Source: Stenotrophomonas sp. WZN-1
Lineage (GTDB): Bacteria > Pseudomonadota > Gammaproteobacteria > Xanthomonadales > Xanthomonadaceae
Assembly (NCBI RefSeq): GCF_002192255.1
Contig: NZ_CP021768.1
Location: forward strand, 2,250,001-2,314,000
Length of the DNA: 64,000 nucleotides
Direction: 5' to 3'
Below, piece after piece: positions 39,686 to 48,507 of the stretch. A model generated the notes under the pieces. The model was given only the letters and a program-made list of their open reading frames with translations. It made no database searches and was not told the DNA's origin. A program made the position numbers and the translations under genes. Position 1 is the first letter of the stretch. Each line of letters starts with the position of its first letter.

Positions 39686-40441
39686 ATGCCCTATATCGGA
39701 ATCGGACTCCACGTACTGGCGGCCATCTACTTCGCGGTGCACGCCATCCGCTCGGGCCAGAGCCTCTACTGGCTCATCCTGCTGTTCTCGTTCCCGCTAC
39801 TCGGCAGCGTCGTCTACTTCCTGGCGATCTACTTCCCGGAAGTCCGCCATTCGCGCGGCGCCCGGCAGGTCGTCCGTTCCGCCAAGCAACTCATGGACTC
39901 GGGCCAGGACCTGCGTAACGCCCGGGCCGAACTGGCGCGCACGCCGACCGTGCAGAACCGGGTTCGCCTGGGCATGACGCTGCTGGATGCCGGCCAGGCG
40001 GAGGAAGCCAGAACCCTGCTGGAGCAGGCAGCCAGCTCGCCGCTGGGCGACGATCCCTACATCCTGACCGGTCTGGCGCGTGCCCGCCTCGATTCCGGGC
40101 ACGCTGCGCTTGCGGTGGAGACGCTGGACGGCCTGTTCGCCCGCCACCCGGATGTGCGCCGCAAGCCGGAACAAACCCTGCTTTACGCGCAGGCACTGGC
40201 GGCTACCCAAGCGCCCGGCACCCGCGCCGCATTCGAGCGCGCCGTGGAATGCGGAAACGATGCGGCTGCCCGCTGCCTCTACGCCGAATGGCTGATGGCG
40301 CAGCCGCAACCCGACGACCGCGAGCAGGCCCGCAGCCTGTTCGCCAGCATCATCGACGATGCCCAACACTGGTCGCGCCACGCGCGCAGCCACAATGCCG
40401 TCTGGTTGGAGCGGACCAAGGCCGCGTTGAAGGGCTACTGA
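39686..40441 (+). CDS. TPR-containing PLDc_N-like membrane protein
   Basis: A 251-residue protein. Two N-terminal helices (about 5-20 and 28-52) end in LLGSVVYFLAIYFPE, the pattern of the short phospholipase-D N-terminal/phage-shock-like membrane anchor. A soluble domain of about 180 residues contains TPR-like repeats (RLGMTLLDAGQAEEARTLLEQ; ARLDSGHAALAVETLDGLFA). It is probably inner-membrane anchored with cytosolic repeats that bind partners. The start has GAGG 8 bases upstream. It looks like ordinary Stenotrophomonas/Xanthomonas backbone. Confidence 0.72.
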   Translation: MPYIGIGLHVLAAIYFAVHAIRSGQSLYWLILLFSFPLLGSVVYFLAIYFPEVRHSRGARQVVRSAKQLMDSGQDLRNARAELARTPTVQNRVRLGMTLLDAGQAEEARTLLEQAASSPLGDDPYILTGLARARLDSGHAALAVETLDGLFARHPDVRRKPEQTLLYAQALAATQAPGTRAAFERAVECGNDAAARCLYAEWLMAQPQPDDREQARSLFASIIDDAQHWSRHARSHNAVWLERTKAALKGY

Positions 40442-40898
40442 CGCCTGGCAGCCGTTGGCAATCCTGTCGCATCTGCCTCGCTCACAGCCTCGCCGGGCAG
40501 ATGCCGACACTCGCTAGGCTTGCACCACCGACATCGCCGATAGCGTTGCAGCGCAAGGCTCCAGCTTGGTTGCGTCGTATGCAACGATTCTGAAAATATT
40601 GAAAGTAGTGACGTCATCAGCCCTACTGCATTGGCATCACGCATAGGTCCGCGTATTCCTTGCCCTGCCACCGTGCATCGGTGGTCGGGATTCGAAACCC
40701 CGGTTGTGTGGATGTTGCTCGCACTTGCCAGCCGGCACTGCTTCGCGCGGTGCCGGCTGGCAATCCGTCAGTCGGCTATGGCGGGCGGTGCGTGGAGGCC
40801 TTGCGCCTGCCCGGTCATCCACACACGGGGTTTCGAACCACGCATCGTCCGCCACCTTTATCGGTGGCGGCTTCTGCATGCACGCAAGGAGCCCCGCC
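40442..40898. repeat. Nested inverted repeats in a 457-bp non-coding stretch
   Basis: The left unit has hairpin CCACCG-TGCAT-CGGTGG (40668-40684 region), then GGATTCGAAACCCCG and TGTGTGGATG (to 40714). The right unit is its inverted copy: CATCCACACA, CGGGGTTTCGAACC (40816-40839), then hairpin CCGCCACC/GGTGGCGG (40849-40870). Between them TTGCCAGCCGGCAC pairs perfectly with GTGCCGGCTGGCAA (40725-40763). The whole could fold as a large cruciform or RNA and ends 28 bp before the next gene. Confidence 0.6.
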
Positions 40899-41255
40899 AT
40901 GACCCAGCCCCACTCCCCTGCCCCGCACCCGATCCACGACGCGCCCGTCAACGGCCCCGCGCTGGATCCGAACACGCTCATCGCCCTGCTGCATAGCATC
41001 GGCTCCGGCGCTGCCTCCGATGGCCAGCCCTGGCCGGAGCGCCACCAGATGCCCGGCCGACGGCTCGCCCTCGCCGACACCGACTGTTCGCTGGCCGGCC
41101 TTCGCGTCGTGCTGGAGATCCTGTTGGCCGCACAGCGTGCCCGCGAGAACGGCGAGTTGGAACAGTACGTCGGCCCGCGCGTCATGGAGGGGCTGATCAT
41201 GGCTGGGCTGGGCCTCGTAGCACACGCCAGCACACGGGTACGCCCGGACGGCTGA
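40899..41255 (+). CDS. Small conserved cytosolic protein, unknown function
   Basis: A 118-residue protein with no signal peptide. The middle is acidic/amphipathic (TDCSLAGLRVVLEILLAAQR, then LEQYVGPRVMEGLIMAGLG). I recognise no catalytic motif. The start is well supported by AAGGAG 7 bases before the ATG. It stands directly after the nested inverted repeats, which may be a leader or a mobile element unit. TGA is followed immediately by the GTG of the next gene, so the two are an operon. Confidence 0.6.
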   Translation: MTQPHSPAPHPIHDAPVNGPALDPNTLIALLHSIGSGAASDGQPWPERHQMPGRRLALADTDCSLAGLRVVLEILLAAQRARENGELEQYVGPRVMEGLIMAGLGLVAHASTRVRPDG

Positions 41256-41726
41256 GTGGCGCGGTATTTCTGGGCAGCCACCGCGCTCTGTCTCGTCGCA
41301 GTGGTTGCGGCACAGGCGCAGTGGCCGGCGCCACCGGTGCCCTCGCCTGTCGGGTTTCAAAGCATCAACGACGATCGATTCTCACAACTGCGCCGCCAAG
41401 CGATCCAGTTCGTGGAGTCTCGGCCACGACAGGGCTTCCAGTTTGTGGAGTGGCATCGAGATGCCGAGTTCCAGATTCATTGCCGAGGCGTACCAGTGGT
41501 GTGGCTGGAGAGGCGCTCGCAACATCTGCTGTTGCGGGTCTCACTGGACGCGGACCAGCGGGCGCCCGCCGTTCTGCAGCTGCGGGCAATCCTCCAATGG
41601 CAGTTGGAGCCATTGGATCATCTGGAACAGGTGCTGGCTGGTGTGCCGGAGCCTGTTCTGATGGACCGGATGCTGCAGGTTCTCGCTGGCGAGGTCCCTG
41701 ATGGGGCGCGATGTGGCGTGCTGTAG
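41256..41726 (+). CDS. Exported small protein, unknown function
   Basis: A 156-residue protein that begins with GTG right after the previous stop codon. A short signal peptide (ATALCLVAVVAAQAQ) precedes a mature part without a known motif; one Cys in IHCRGVPVVW and another at the C-terminus could pair. The TAG stop codon is the first part of the GTAG-bounded SMAG repeat at 41723, so the repeat supplies the end of the gene. Confidence 0.55.
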   Translation: MARYFWAATALCLVAVVAAQAQWPAPPVPSPVGFQSINDDRFSQLRRQAIQFVESRPRQGFQFVEWHRDAEFQIHCRGVPVVWLERRSQHLLLRVSLDADQRAPAVLQLRAILQWQLEPLDHLEQVLAGVPEPVLMDRMLQVLAGEVPDGARCGVL

Positions 41727-41747
41727 TCGAGCGTGGCTCGACTCTAC
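41723..41747. repeat. SMAG-type palindromic repeat
   Basis: GTAGTCGAGC-GTG-GCTCGACTCTAC: near-perfect 11-bp arms bounded by GTAG/CTAC, the form of Stenotrophomonas maltophilia GTAG repetitive elements. The flank GGGGCGCGATGTGG is shared with the second copy at 42873. It provides the TAG stop of the preceding gene. Confidence 0.8.
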
Positions 41748-41890
41748 AATGGTGTTGGCTGCAGCCGACGCGGGCCAGGCGTCAGCGCTCCCTCCGTAGC
41801 TGCATGTTTCGGCATCCCTTGCCACAGGAGGCTGCATGCTTGCGGCCCTATCGGCAGATTACGTGCCAGCACGGCACGTCCTTGGAAGAC

Positions 41891-42142
41891 CTATGAGGCC
41901 TTCGCTTGCCGGAGACGAAGCAGGCCGACAGACCCGACTTTCCACATGGCAAATGCTATGCAAAGAGAGAAAGCCACAAATGCCAAGCCCGCAAACCCAT
42001 AGTCTCGCCCGCCATCAGCAAGATCAATCAGCACGAAAACAAGGAGTACTGAATTCACGGCAGCCCCAAGGCAGGCAACCAGCCTGAGTGCCCAGAAGAA
42101 CATGATGTAGTAAGCCCGAAGAAATCTCTTGTATCTACTCAT
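41891..42142 (-). CDS. Small two-helix membrane protein
   Basis: An 83-residue protein with two hydrophobic segments (about 11-40, with IMFFWALRLVACLGAAV, and 49-67) and a basic tail (LLRLRQAKAS). There is no recognisable family. Start support is weak (no clear Shine-Dalgarno before the ATG at 42142). It could be a small envelope stress or accessory protein; nothing in the context decides. Confidence 0.45.
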   Translation of the reverse strand: MSRYKRFLRAYYIMFFWALRLVACLGAAVNSVLLVFVLIDLADGGRDYGFAGLAFVAFSLCIAFAMWKVGSVGLLRLRQAKAS

Positions 42143-42244
42143 CTCAAGGGCACCCGGACCCTTTCCCCGCCTGCAACCCAATTACGTCGAGCTTGACTGA
42201 GTCGCCATGCTCCCATCCCTCGTAGGTAGATGGTCTCTCTCTTC

Positions 42245-42700
42245 CTATCGTTTTCTGGCACATCGCTGAGCCGTCATGCGAGCCGCTTGCTCAAGCTCGG
42301 AATCCGCGTCCCTCACGCCCTTCAGCGCGGCACTCTTGAGCCATGCGTATGCCTCACTGGATGACTCACAGTCCTGTTTGTCCCTCAACATGAAGAACAC
42401 GTTGTACTGTGCAATCGGGTGTCCCAGTGCTGCGGCATAGACGAGCCACATATGGGAGTTCTCAATCGTGCCGTTGTCCTCAAAGTGGCGTGAAATCCGA
42501 AACGCCGCCTCAGCATCGCCTGCATCTGCGCGCCCAATCAACGCAAGTAGCTGCTTGTCGTCAAGCTCTGCGCCATTATCCGTTGCGATCGACCCGTCAA
42601 GCTCAACTATCGGCCTGTCCGGTTGAGGGGGCGCCTGCGCATTAGCCAACCCTGTGCCTGCCAGGTACAGGAGAAGACCGGTTGCCCTGAATATGGTCAT
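42245..42700 (-). CDS. Exported Sel1-like repeat protein
   Basis: A 151-residue protein with a signal peptide (LLLYLAGTGLANAQA). The mature part contains Sel1/TPR-like helical pairs (AGDAEAAFRISRHFEDNG, then YAAALGHPIAQYNVFFML, AYAWLKSAALKG) and cysteines in QDCESSS and AQRCARK. Such proteins act as periplasmic scaffolds. It probably has its own promoter; the next genes on each side are in different orientation or spaced. Confidence 0.65.
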   Translation of the reverse strand: MTIFRATGLLLYLAGTGLANAQAPPQPDRPIVELDGSIATDNGAELDDKQLLALIGRADAGDAEAAFRISRHFEDNGTIENSHMWLVYAAALGHPIAQYNVFFMLRDKQDCESSSEAYAWLKSAALKGVRDADSELEQAARMTAQRCARKR

Positions 42701-42872
42701 CTGATGGCGCCGCCCTTGCTCATGAAATCCACCTGTTCCTCAAGATTGCTGTTGTGCTTTCCCCATGGGGGTGTTTTTTCCGCAGTTCCCTTGATCTGGA
42801 TGCCCGGAGCTTGTCTTGAAGAAGGGGGTGCGGATTCTCGCTTGCGATGTGTCTGGTGGGGCGCGATGTGGT

Positions 42873-42897
42873 GTAGTCCAGCATTGCTCGACTCTAC
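42873..42897. repeat. SMAG-type palindromic repeat, second copy
   Basis: GTAGTCCAGC-ATT-GCTCGACTCTAC, the same type as the copy at 41723 with one mismatch in the arms. Its CTAC end contains CTA, which is the TAG stop codon of the minus-strand membrane protein gene at 42894. Flanking GGGGCGCGATGTGG is again present. Confidence 0.8.
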
Positions 42898-43625
42898 AGA
42901 GGCGCGGGCTGCGGCGGCTCAGGTTCGTGGATGGAGCCTTCGAGCAAGGCGACGTAGGTGTCCAGGCGGATGCGCATGCTGATCAGCATCCAGCCCAACA
43001 GGTACAGAAGCACCATGGCGAGGATCAACAACCCGCCGACCAGACTGACGTCGAAGGCGCCTGCCCAGTCGCCCCATTTCCATCCCCGGAACTGCAAATA
43101 GAACGCAATGAGCAGCGGGAATGGCCCAAGGCGTTGCAGCCCGCCGTACATCAGGCCCATGCGCTCGATCATGTTGTTGCGCAGCTGACTGACATACTTG
43201 AGGCGGCGCTCGCGCTCAATGCGAGGGAAACGGCGAAGCTCGGTAACCACCGCTTGCCAGTGTGCGAAGTCACCGTCCATCTCCTTGGCGTGCGACAGTC
43301 GTGGCTGACTGAATTGGCGGATGCCTCTGCGGGCGGCCAGGGCGCCCCCAACAATGAAGCCCCCGATTTCGATTGCCAGGCAGGCAATAACCACCTGGAG
43401 TACTGCGCCAATAGGCAGCCATCGATCCGGAACCTGAGCAGTAAGTATGCCGATGATCGCCGCACCCATGCCGATGCGAAACGACCAGGTCTCCACCCTG
43501 CCCGCCTTACGGTAGATGCTATGTTCAACCAGCCCTTGCACCCGCTGGTAGAGCCAGTGGAAGGTCAGTTCCTGTTGCTTCGTCCTGTCTGGCGAATCGA
43601 ATCCGCCCTCTGCCTGCATATCCAT
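42894..43625 (-). CDS. Inner-membrane protein, unknown function
   Basis: A 243-residue protein with four hydrophobic segments in two pairs (about 52-65 and 73-95; 163-182 and 194-218), separated by a basic cytosolic loop (ERERRLKYVSQLRNNMIERMG). The topology is reminiscent of SLATT/DUF4231-like two-pair membrane proteins, but I cannot place it in a family. Its stop codon is supplied by the SMAG repeat. It is in the same orientation as the mocA-pao operon but separated by 54 bp downstream of mocA. Confidence 0.6.
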   Translation of the reverse strand: MDMQAEGGFDSPDRTKQQELTFHWLYQRVQGLVEHSIYRKAGRVETWSFRIGMGAAIIGILTAQVPDRWLPIGAVLQVVIACLAIEIGGFIVGGALAARRGIRQFSQPRLSHAKEMDGDFAHWQAVVTELRRFPRIERERRLKYVSQLRNNMIERMGLMYGGLQRLGPFPLLIAFYLQFRGWKWGDWAGAFDVSLVGGLLILAMVLLYLLGWMLISMRIRLDTYVALLEGSIHEPEPPQPAPL

Positions 43626-43679
43626 TGCGTCCCCCTGCCCGCCGGCGCAGATGCCGGCGCCACCATCGTAGCCGACGAC

Positions 43680-44306
43680 TCACCTCCCGGCATCGATCCA
43701 GCCCGCAAGGCGCGCACGCGCGAGATCTTCTGGCGTGTCGATATCCAGGCCCAGCTCCGGCGCTTGAAGGGCATGCACGGCGTCGATGGGAAGCTGCCTC
43801 AAGCGCGCTCCGAAGCCGCGGTCACCGCTTGCACCCACCTGATTGAACCATGCGCGCGGCACCACTGCAGGAACGCCAAGGACCTTTCCGTGACGGGTGC
43901 CAGCGCACCCTGACGACGAAGCGCGGGCACCCAAAAGCAACGCCTGCAGATGGGCGTACTCGATCGCGGGCTGGTCGCATGCCACGACCATCACGGCGGC
44001 CACCGCGGGCAGCAGGTGTGTGCCCGCAACCTGCAGGCTGCTGGCCAGGCCGCTTTCCCAGTGGTGGTTGGTTACCGGGGTGGCATCCAGTCCGGAAATA
44101 CTGGATGTCACGGCCTGTGCGTGCCCGCCCACCACCACCAACACCTGCGATGGCGCAAGCTCCAGCGCCAACCGCACTACGCGATGTACAAGGGTCTCGC
44201 CCTGCCGGGTCAGAAGCTGCTTGGGCTGGCCAAGCCGGGTGCTCCCGCCCGCCGCAAGCACGACGACCGCATGCGCGACCGTCACCTGCCGGCGGTGCTT
44301 CGCCAT
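43680..44306 (-). CDS. mocA: MocA-type molybdenum cofactor cytidylyl/nucleotidyl-transferase
   Basis: A 208-residue Rossmann-like nucleotidyltransferase. VVLAAGGSTRLGQPKQLL is the CTP-binding signature, and AVMVVACDQPAIEYAHL supplies the metal-binding Asp. This enzyme adds CMP (or GMP) to molybdopterin to mature xanthine dehydrogenase-type enzymes. It overlaps the XdhC-like gene by about 25 bp and sits at the end of the aldehyde oxidoreductase operon, which fits a role in cofactor supply for PaoC. Confidence 0.83.
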   Translation of the reverse strand: MAKHRRQVTVAHAVVVLAAGGSTRLGQPKQLLTRQGETLVHRVVRLALELAPSQVLVVVGGHAQAVTSSISGLDATPVTNHHWESGLASSLQVAGTHLLPAVAAVMVVACDQPAIEYAHLQALLLGARASSSGCAGTRHGKVLGVPAVVPRAWFNQVGASGDRGFGARLRQLPIDAVHALQAPELGLDIDTPEDLARARLAGWIDAGR

Positions 44307-45343
44307 TGCTGCAGCTGCGCGGCAATGCTGAGCGAAATTGCCTCCGGCCCTCGCCCTCCGATGTTGAGGCCGATGGGCGATCGAAGCCTGGAAGACAGGC
44401 GATGGCGCTGATCCGGTGTCAGCAGCTTGAACAGATCCTCACGCCTTCGCCGCGGCCCCAGAAGTCCAATGAAGGCAACCTCGGTATCGGCCAAGGCCAC
44501 CAGCGCCTCGCGGTCCAGTTCGAAATCGTGATGCATCACCAGTACCGCGTCGCACGGGTCGGCATGGAGGGCCTCGGCCGGGCTGGCCTGGAGATGCGCA
44601 TCCGCGCCCTGCCCCGCTGAGGCCCAGCGCGCCCGCCGTTCGGCCACGCCGACCCGCCATCCCAGGCCCCGCAGTAACGGAACCAGGAAGGGCGTTTCGG
44701 GACCGCCCCCCAGCACCAGAGCCCGTGGAAGCCGGGGCAATGGCAAACGCCACGTTGCTTCTCCAAAGGGCTGCGCCCCGTCCATCGGGTTCAGCTGCCA
44801 TGCCTGCTCGCGATTGCCGGCGCGGAAGACGATCTGCCCCGACGTGCGAAGGTCGCGCTGGAGTGACACCCCCTCGCGGAGCCATGCCTCGATCACGGCG
44901 TCGATGCCCGTCATGGCACGCAACGGCAGAAGCGCAATCCGAAGCCGGCCGCGGCAGCCGAGCGCGGACCCACTCAACAGATCGTCGTCACTGCGGGTGT
45001 CGATCTCGATCCAGTCGACCTGCCCTGCCGCGCTCACCTGCTCCGCGCGTCGCGCGAGCTCGGGCTCCAGGCATCCGCCGCTGAGCCAGCCGACCTGGCT
45101 GCAGTTGCAGAACAGCACCATGTCGCCGGCACCGGCGTAGGTGGAGCCATCGGTTTCCAGCACCAGCGCGAGCACGGCGTGCTCGCCCACGCGCACGCGC
45201 GTCAAGGCCGTCTCGAGCACGCCGCGCGGGTTGCCTTCGGTGAGGAAGCCCGGCGCTGCGGACAGGTGCCCAGCAGGATCCCTGCGCTCCACTCCCTCTG
45301 CCGCACAGGCCTCCAGGACGGTTGAGGCCACGGGTCGGTCCAT
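44282..45343 (-). CDS. paoD: XdhC-family cofactor insertion chaperone (PaoD-like)
   Basis: A 353-residue protein. The N-terminal XdhC/CoxI domain includes GSTYAGAGDMVLFC and GWLSGGCLEPELARRA (the GGCLE box). The C-terminal Rossmann domain includes ALVLGGGPETPFLVPLLRGLGW and AFIGLLGPRRRREDLF. Such proteins bind the sulfurated molybdenum cofactor and insert it in the large subunit. The ATG at 45343 lies 9 bp after the paoC stop; an in-frame TTG at 45349 is a less likely start. Confidence 0.84.
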   Translation of the reverse strand: MDRPVASTVLEACAAEGVERRDPAGHLSAAPGFLTEGNPRGVLETALTRVRVGEHAVLALVLETDGSTYAGAGDMVLFCNCSQVGWLSGGCLEPELARRAEQVSAAGQVDWIEIDTRSDDDLLSGSALGCRGRLRIALLPLRAMTGIDAVIEAWLREGVSLQRDLRTSGQIVFRAGNREQAWQLNPMDGAQPFGEATWRLPLPRLPRALVLGGGPETPFLVPLLRGLGWRVGVAERRARWASAGQGADAHLQASPAEALHADPCDAVLVMHHDFELDREALVALADTEVAFIGLLGPRRRREDLFKLLTPDQRHRLSSRLRSPIGLNIGGRGPEAISLSIAAQLQQWRSTAGR

Positions 45344-45352
45344 GCGCAAGGG

Positions 45353-47557
45353 TCAGCCTACGTCGGGCAAGCCGGGCAACAGCTTGTCCAGGGTGATGGG
45401 ATAGTTGCGCACGCGCACGCCGGTTGCGTTGTAGACCGCATTGGCAATCGCGGCCCCGACACCACAGATGCCCAGCTCACCCACGCCCTTGGCCTTCATT
45501 GGCGAGATCACCGGATCCAGCGTGTCGAGGAAGACCACCTGCTGGTGTGGAATATCGGCGTGCACGGGAACCTCGTATCCCGCCAGGTCGTGGTTGATGA
45601 ACAAGCCAAGCCGTTTGTCGACCACCAGTTCCTCCATCAGGGTCGCGCCTGCGCCCATCACCATCCCGCCGATGACCTGGCTGCGTGCGGACAGCGGGTT
45701 GAGGATCCGGCCGCCATCGCATACGGCAAGCATCCTGCGGATGCGCGTCTCTCCGGTGTAGGCATGCACGGCAACCTCGCAGAAATGCGCTGCATAGGTA
45801 CCGACGTCGTAGCCCTGCTTGAACTTGCCGAAGGCAATGCCGTCCTCTGCCGACAGTGTGCCCGCTTCGGCCAGGTCGATGGTCCGCCCACCCGCCTGGA
45901 TGCGGCCATTGGCGAAGTTTGCGGTATCGCCGTCGAACCCGAGCTTCTCGCCCACCTTGCGGCGCAGGCTGACGCACGCCGCGTACACGCCTGCGGTGGA
46001 GCTTGCCGCGCCCCACTGGCCGCCGGAACCGGCGGAGGCGGGATGACGCGAGTCGCCGAGGGTGACCTGGACCCGGTCCAGCGGCACGCCCATGGTCTCG
46101 GCTGCCGTCTGCGCGATGATCGTGTAGGAGCCGGTGCCGATGTCGGTCATGTCGGTTTCCACGATCACCCCACCCTGGCCGTCAAGCCGGACCCGTGCCG
46201 CCGACTTCATCGTCGGTGCGCCGCGATAGCCCGCGGACACGCCCATGCCGACCAGCCAGTGCCCTTCCCGTACCTGCGCCGGCTTGGCGTTGCGCTTGTT
46301 CCAGTTGAAGCGTTCCGCGCCCTCGCGCAGGCAGCGCACCAGGTTACGGTCGGAGAACTTCTTGGACGGATCGCCGGGCACGACCTCGGGCTCGTTGAGG
46401 ACGCGGAACGCGATCGGGTCGAGACCCAGCTTCTCGGCCATTTCGTCCATCGCCACTTCCAGCGCCATGTGGCCCGGCGCTTCGCCCGGCGCGCGCATTG
46501 CATTGCCTTCGGGCATGTCGAGCGTGGCGATGTAGTTGGCCACCAGGCGGTTGGCGCCTGCATAGAGCTTGGGCGTCTGCAGGGTACCGTTCTCGCCGTC
46601 CTCGCCGTTGATGTTGCCTGACCAGTTCTCATGGGCGATGGCGGAGATCCTGCCGTCCTTCGCGCAACCGATCCGGACGCGTTGGATGGTCGCGTGCCGG
46701 TGCGTGGTGTTGTTGGGCATCAACGGGCGTTGCAGTGCGATCTTCACCGGCCGCCCGATCTGCTTGGCGGCCAGTGCAGCCAGCACCGCATCGGCGCGGA
46801 TGAACAGCTTGCCGCCGAAGCCGCCGCCGATATAGGGCGAGTCCACGCGCACATTGCCAGCATCGATGCCGAGGATCGCGGCCATGCCCTGCCTGGCCCA
46901 GTCGATCATCTGGTTGGAGGTCCACAGGGTGAGCGTGTCGCCTTCCCAGGCGGCGATGGTGGCGTGCGGCTCCATCATCGAATGACTTTCGTCGGCTGTG
47001 TGGTAGGTCTCGTCAAGCTTGACCGCCGCGCTCGCGTAGGCGGTGTCGAAATCGCCGAGCGTCTGCCGGTCGGGCTTGCCACCGCGCCCCTTTGCCAGCG
47101 GCGCGGACGGCGCCAGCGCCGGGAAATCGAACCGCCCCTTGCCGCGCTCGTAACGGGTGCGGATCAACGCCGCAGCGGCGCGGGCCTGCTCGAAGGTCTC
47201 GGCCACCACGCATGCAATGGCCTGGTGGTAATGGGCGACCTCGGGCCCGCCGAAGAGCGGCGCATTGTTCCAGTTGGATGTGCCGACCGGCTTGGTTTCC
47301 GGTGCGGTGATGACCGCCAGCACGCCGGGGGCGGCACGTGCGCGGGAGGCGTCCATCGAAATGATGCGCCCCTTGCCGATGCCCGCGCCCACGATATAGC
47401 CGTAGGCCTGGTTTGGCGCGACGTCATGACGCTCGTAGGCATAGGGGGCGGTGCCGGTGGTCTTGCGTGGGCCATCAATGCGTGGCGTCGACTTGCCGAC
47501 CACCTTGGCCTTGTCGAACAGGTTGTCGCCGGCGGGGGCGTTGAATTCGAGGGGCAT
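45353..47557 (-). CDS. paoC: Periplasmic aldehyde oxidoreductase, Mo-cofactor subunit
   Basis: A 734-residue molybdenum-binding subunit of the xanthine oxidase family. Typical segments are GTAPYAYERHDV near the N-terminus, PYIGGGFGGKLFIRADAV (cofactor loop), GEAPGHMALEVAMDEMAEKLG, and a conserved end region AKGVGELGICGVGAAIANAV with the catalytic Glu in KGVGE. With PaoA and PaoB it oxidises aldehydes, aromatic ones in E. coli, to acids. ATGA overlap with paoB; paoD and mocA follow. Confidence 0.88.
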   Translation of the reverse strand: MPLEFNAPAGDNLFDKAKVVGKSTPRIDGPRKTTGTAPYAYERHDVAPNQAYGYIVGAGIGKGRIISMDASRARAAPGVLAVITAPETKPVGTSNWNNAPLFGGPEVAHYHQAIACVVAETFEQARAAAALIRTRYERGKGRFDFPALAPSAPLAKGRGGKPDRQTLGDFDTAYASAAVKLDETYHTADESHSMMEPHATIAAWEGDTLTLWTSNQMIDWARQGMAAILGIDAGNVRVDSPYIGGGFGGKLFIRADAVLAALAAKQIGRPVKIALQRPLMPNNTTHRHATIQRVRIGCAKDGRISAIAHENWSGNINGEDGENGTLQTPKLYAGANRLVANYIATLDMPEGNAMRAPGEAPGHMALEVAMDEMAEKLGLDPIAFRVLNEPEVVPGDPSKKFSDRNLVRCLREGAERFNWNKRNAKPAQVREGHWLVGMGVSAGYRGAPTMKSAARVRLDGQGGVIVETDMTDIGTGSYTIIAQTAAETMGVPLDRVQVTLGDSRHPASAGSGGQWGAASSTAGVYAACVSLRRKVGEKLGFDGDTANFANGRIQAGGRTIDLAEAGTLSAEDGIAFGKFKQGYDVGTYAAHFCEVAVHAYTGETRIRRMLAVCDGGRILNPLSARSQVIGGMVMGAGATLMEELVVDKRLGLFINHDLAGYEVPVHADIPHQQVVFLDTLDPVISPMKAKGVGELGICGVGAAIANAVYNATGVRVRNYPITLDKLLPGLPDVG

Positions 47558-48507
47558 CAGCGCTCTCCTTCCGCCAGCACAGCGGCGAGGGTGCGCTCGG
47601 CGAGCGCGATCTTGAACGCGTTCTCCTGCGTTGGACGGGCACCGGCGAACACCTGTCGTGTCGCGGCCTTGACGCTGTGGCGCAGCACCGGTTCCGCTGC
47701 CTCGATCCGCCACGGCTTCGGTGCGACCCCGCCGAAGGCGAACCGCGCCGAGCCGTCACGCTGCACGACCGCGGCGACCGACACCAGCGCGAACGCATAG
47801 GACGCGCGGTCACGCACCTTGTGGTACACGTGCCGGCCGCCCAGCGGTTCCGGCAGCGTGACGTGGGTGATCAGTTCACCGCGCTGCAGCACGTTGTCCT
47901 GCTGTGGCGTGTCGCCCGGGGAACGATGGAACTCGGCAATCGGAATGCTGCGCGTGCTGCCATCGCCCTTGATGGTCTGGATCGAGGCGTCCAGCACACG
48001 CAAGGCCACCGCCATGTCGCCCGGATAGGTCGCGATGCAACTGTCCGAAGTGCCGATCACGCCCATCTGCCGGGAGAACCCTTCGAGCGCGCCGCAGCCT
48101 GATCCGGGCAGGCGCTTGTTGCAGGGCAGATGGGGGTCGTAGAAGTACGGGCAGCGCGTGCGCTGCAGCAGATTGCCACCGGTGGTGGCCTTGTTGCGCA
48201 GCTGCCCGGACGCGCCTGCCACGATCGCGCGGGTCAGTACACCGTAGTCGCGGCGCACGCGCTCATGCGAGGCCAGCGCGGTATTGGTGACCAGCGTGCC
48301 GATCCGCAGGCCGCCGTCGTCTGTAGGTTCGATCCTGTCCAGGCCGATGTCCTGCACGTCGACCAGATGCGCGGGCGTCTCGACTTCCAGCTTCATCAGG
48401 TCGAGCAGGTTGGTTCCTCCCGCCAGGAACTTCGCGCCCTCGGTACCGGCGACGGCCTTGGCTGCCTCGGCAGGAGACTTCGCGCGCTCGTAACTGAAGA
48501 CCTTCAT
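47557..48507 (-). CDS. paoB: Periplasmic aldehyde oxidoreductase, FAD subunit
   Basis: A 316-residue FAD-binding subunit of the molybdopterin dehydrogenase family. [19 protein letters not shown] is the FAD-binding loop. [23 protein letters not shown] is the second loop, and its Cys cluster (CPYFYD, then [16 protein letters not shown]) matches the extra 4Fe-4S cluster of the PaoB type. It passes electrons between the Mo/2Fe-2S centre and FAD. Start and stop both overlap neighbours by four bases. Confidence 0.87.
   Translation of the reverse strand: MKVFSYERAKSPAEAAKAVAGTEGAKFLAGGTNLLDLMKLEVETPAHLVDVQDIGLDRIEPTDDGGLRIGTLVTNTALASHERVRRDYGVLTRAIVAGASGQLRNKATTGGNLLQRTRCPYFYDPHLPCNKRLPGSGCGALEGFSRQMGVIGTSDSCIATYPGDMAVALRVLDASIQTIKGDGSTRSIPIAEFHRSPGDTPQQDNVLQRGELITHVTLPEPLGGRHVYHKVRDRASYAFALVSVAAVVQRDGSARFAFGGVAPKPWRIEAAEPVLRHSVKAATRQVFAGARPTQENAFKIALAERTLAAVLAEGER

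Noticed and set aside
40680..40710. tRNA T-arm-like GGATTCGAAACCCC
   Set aside because: The core resembles a T-loop, but no anticodon arm, acceptor stem or CCA end can be built around it.
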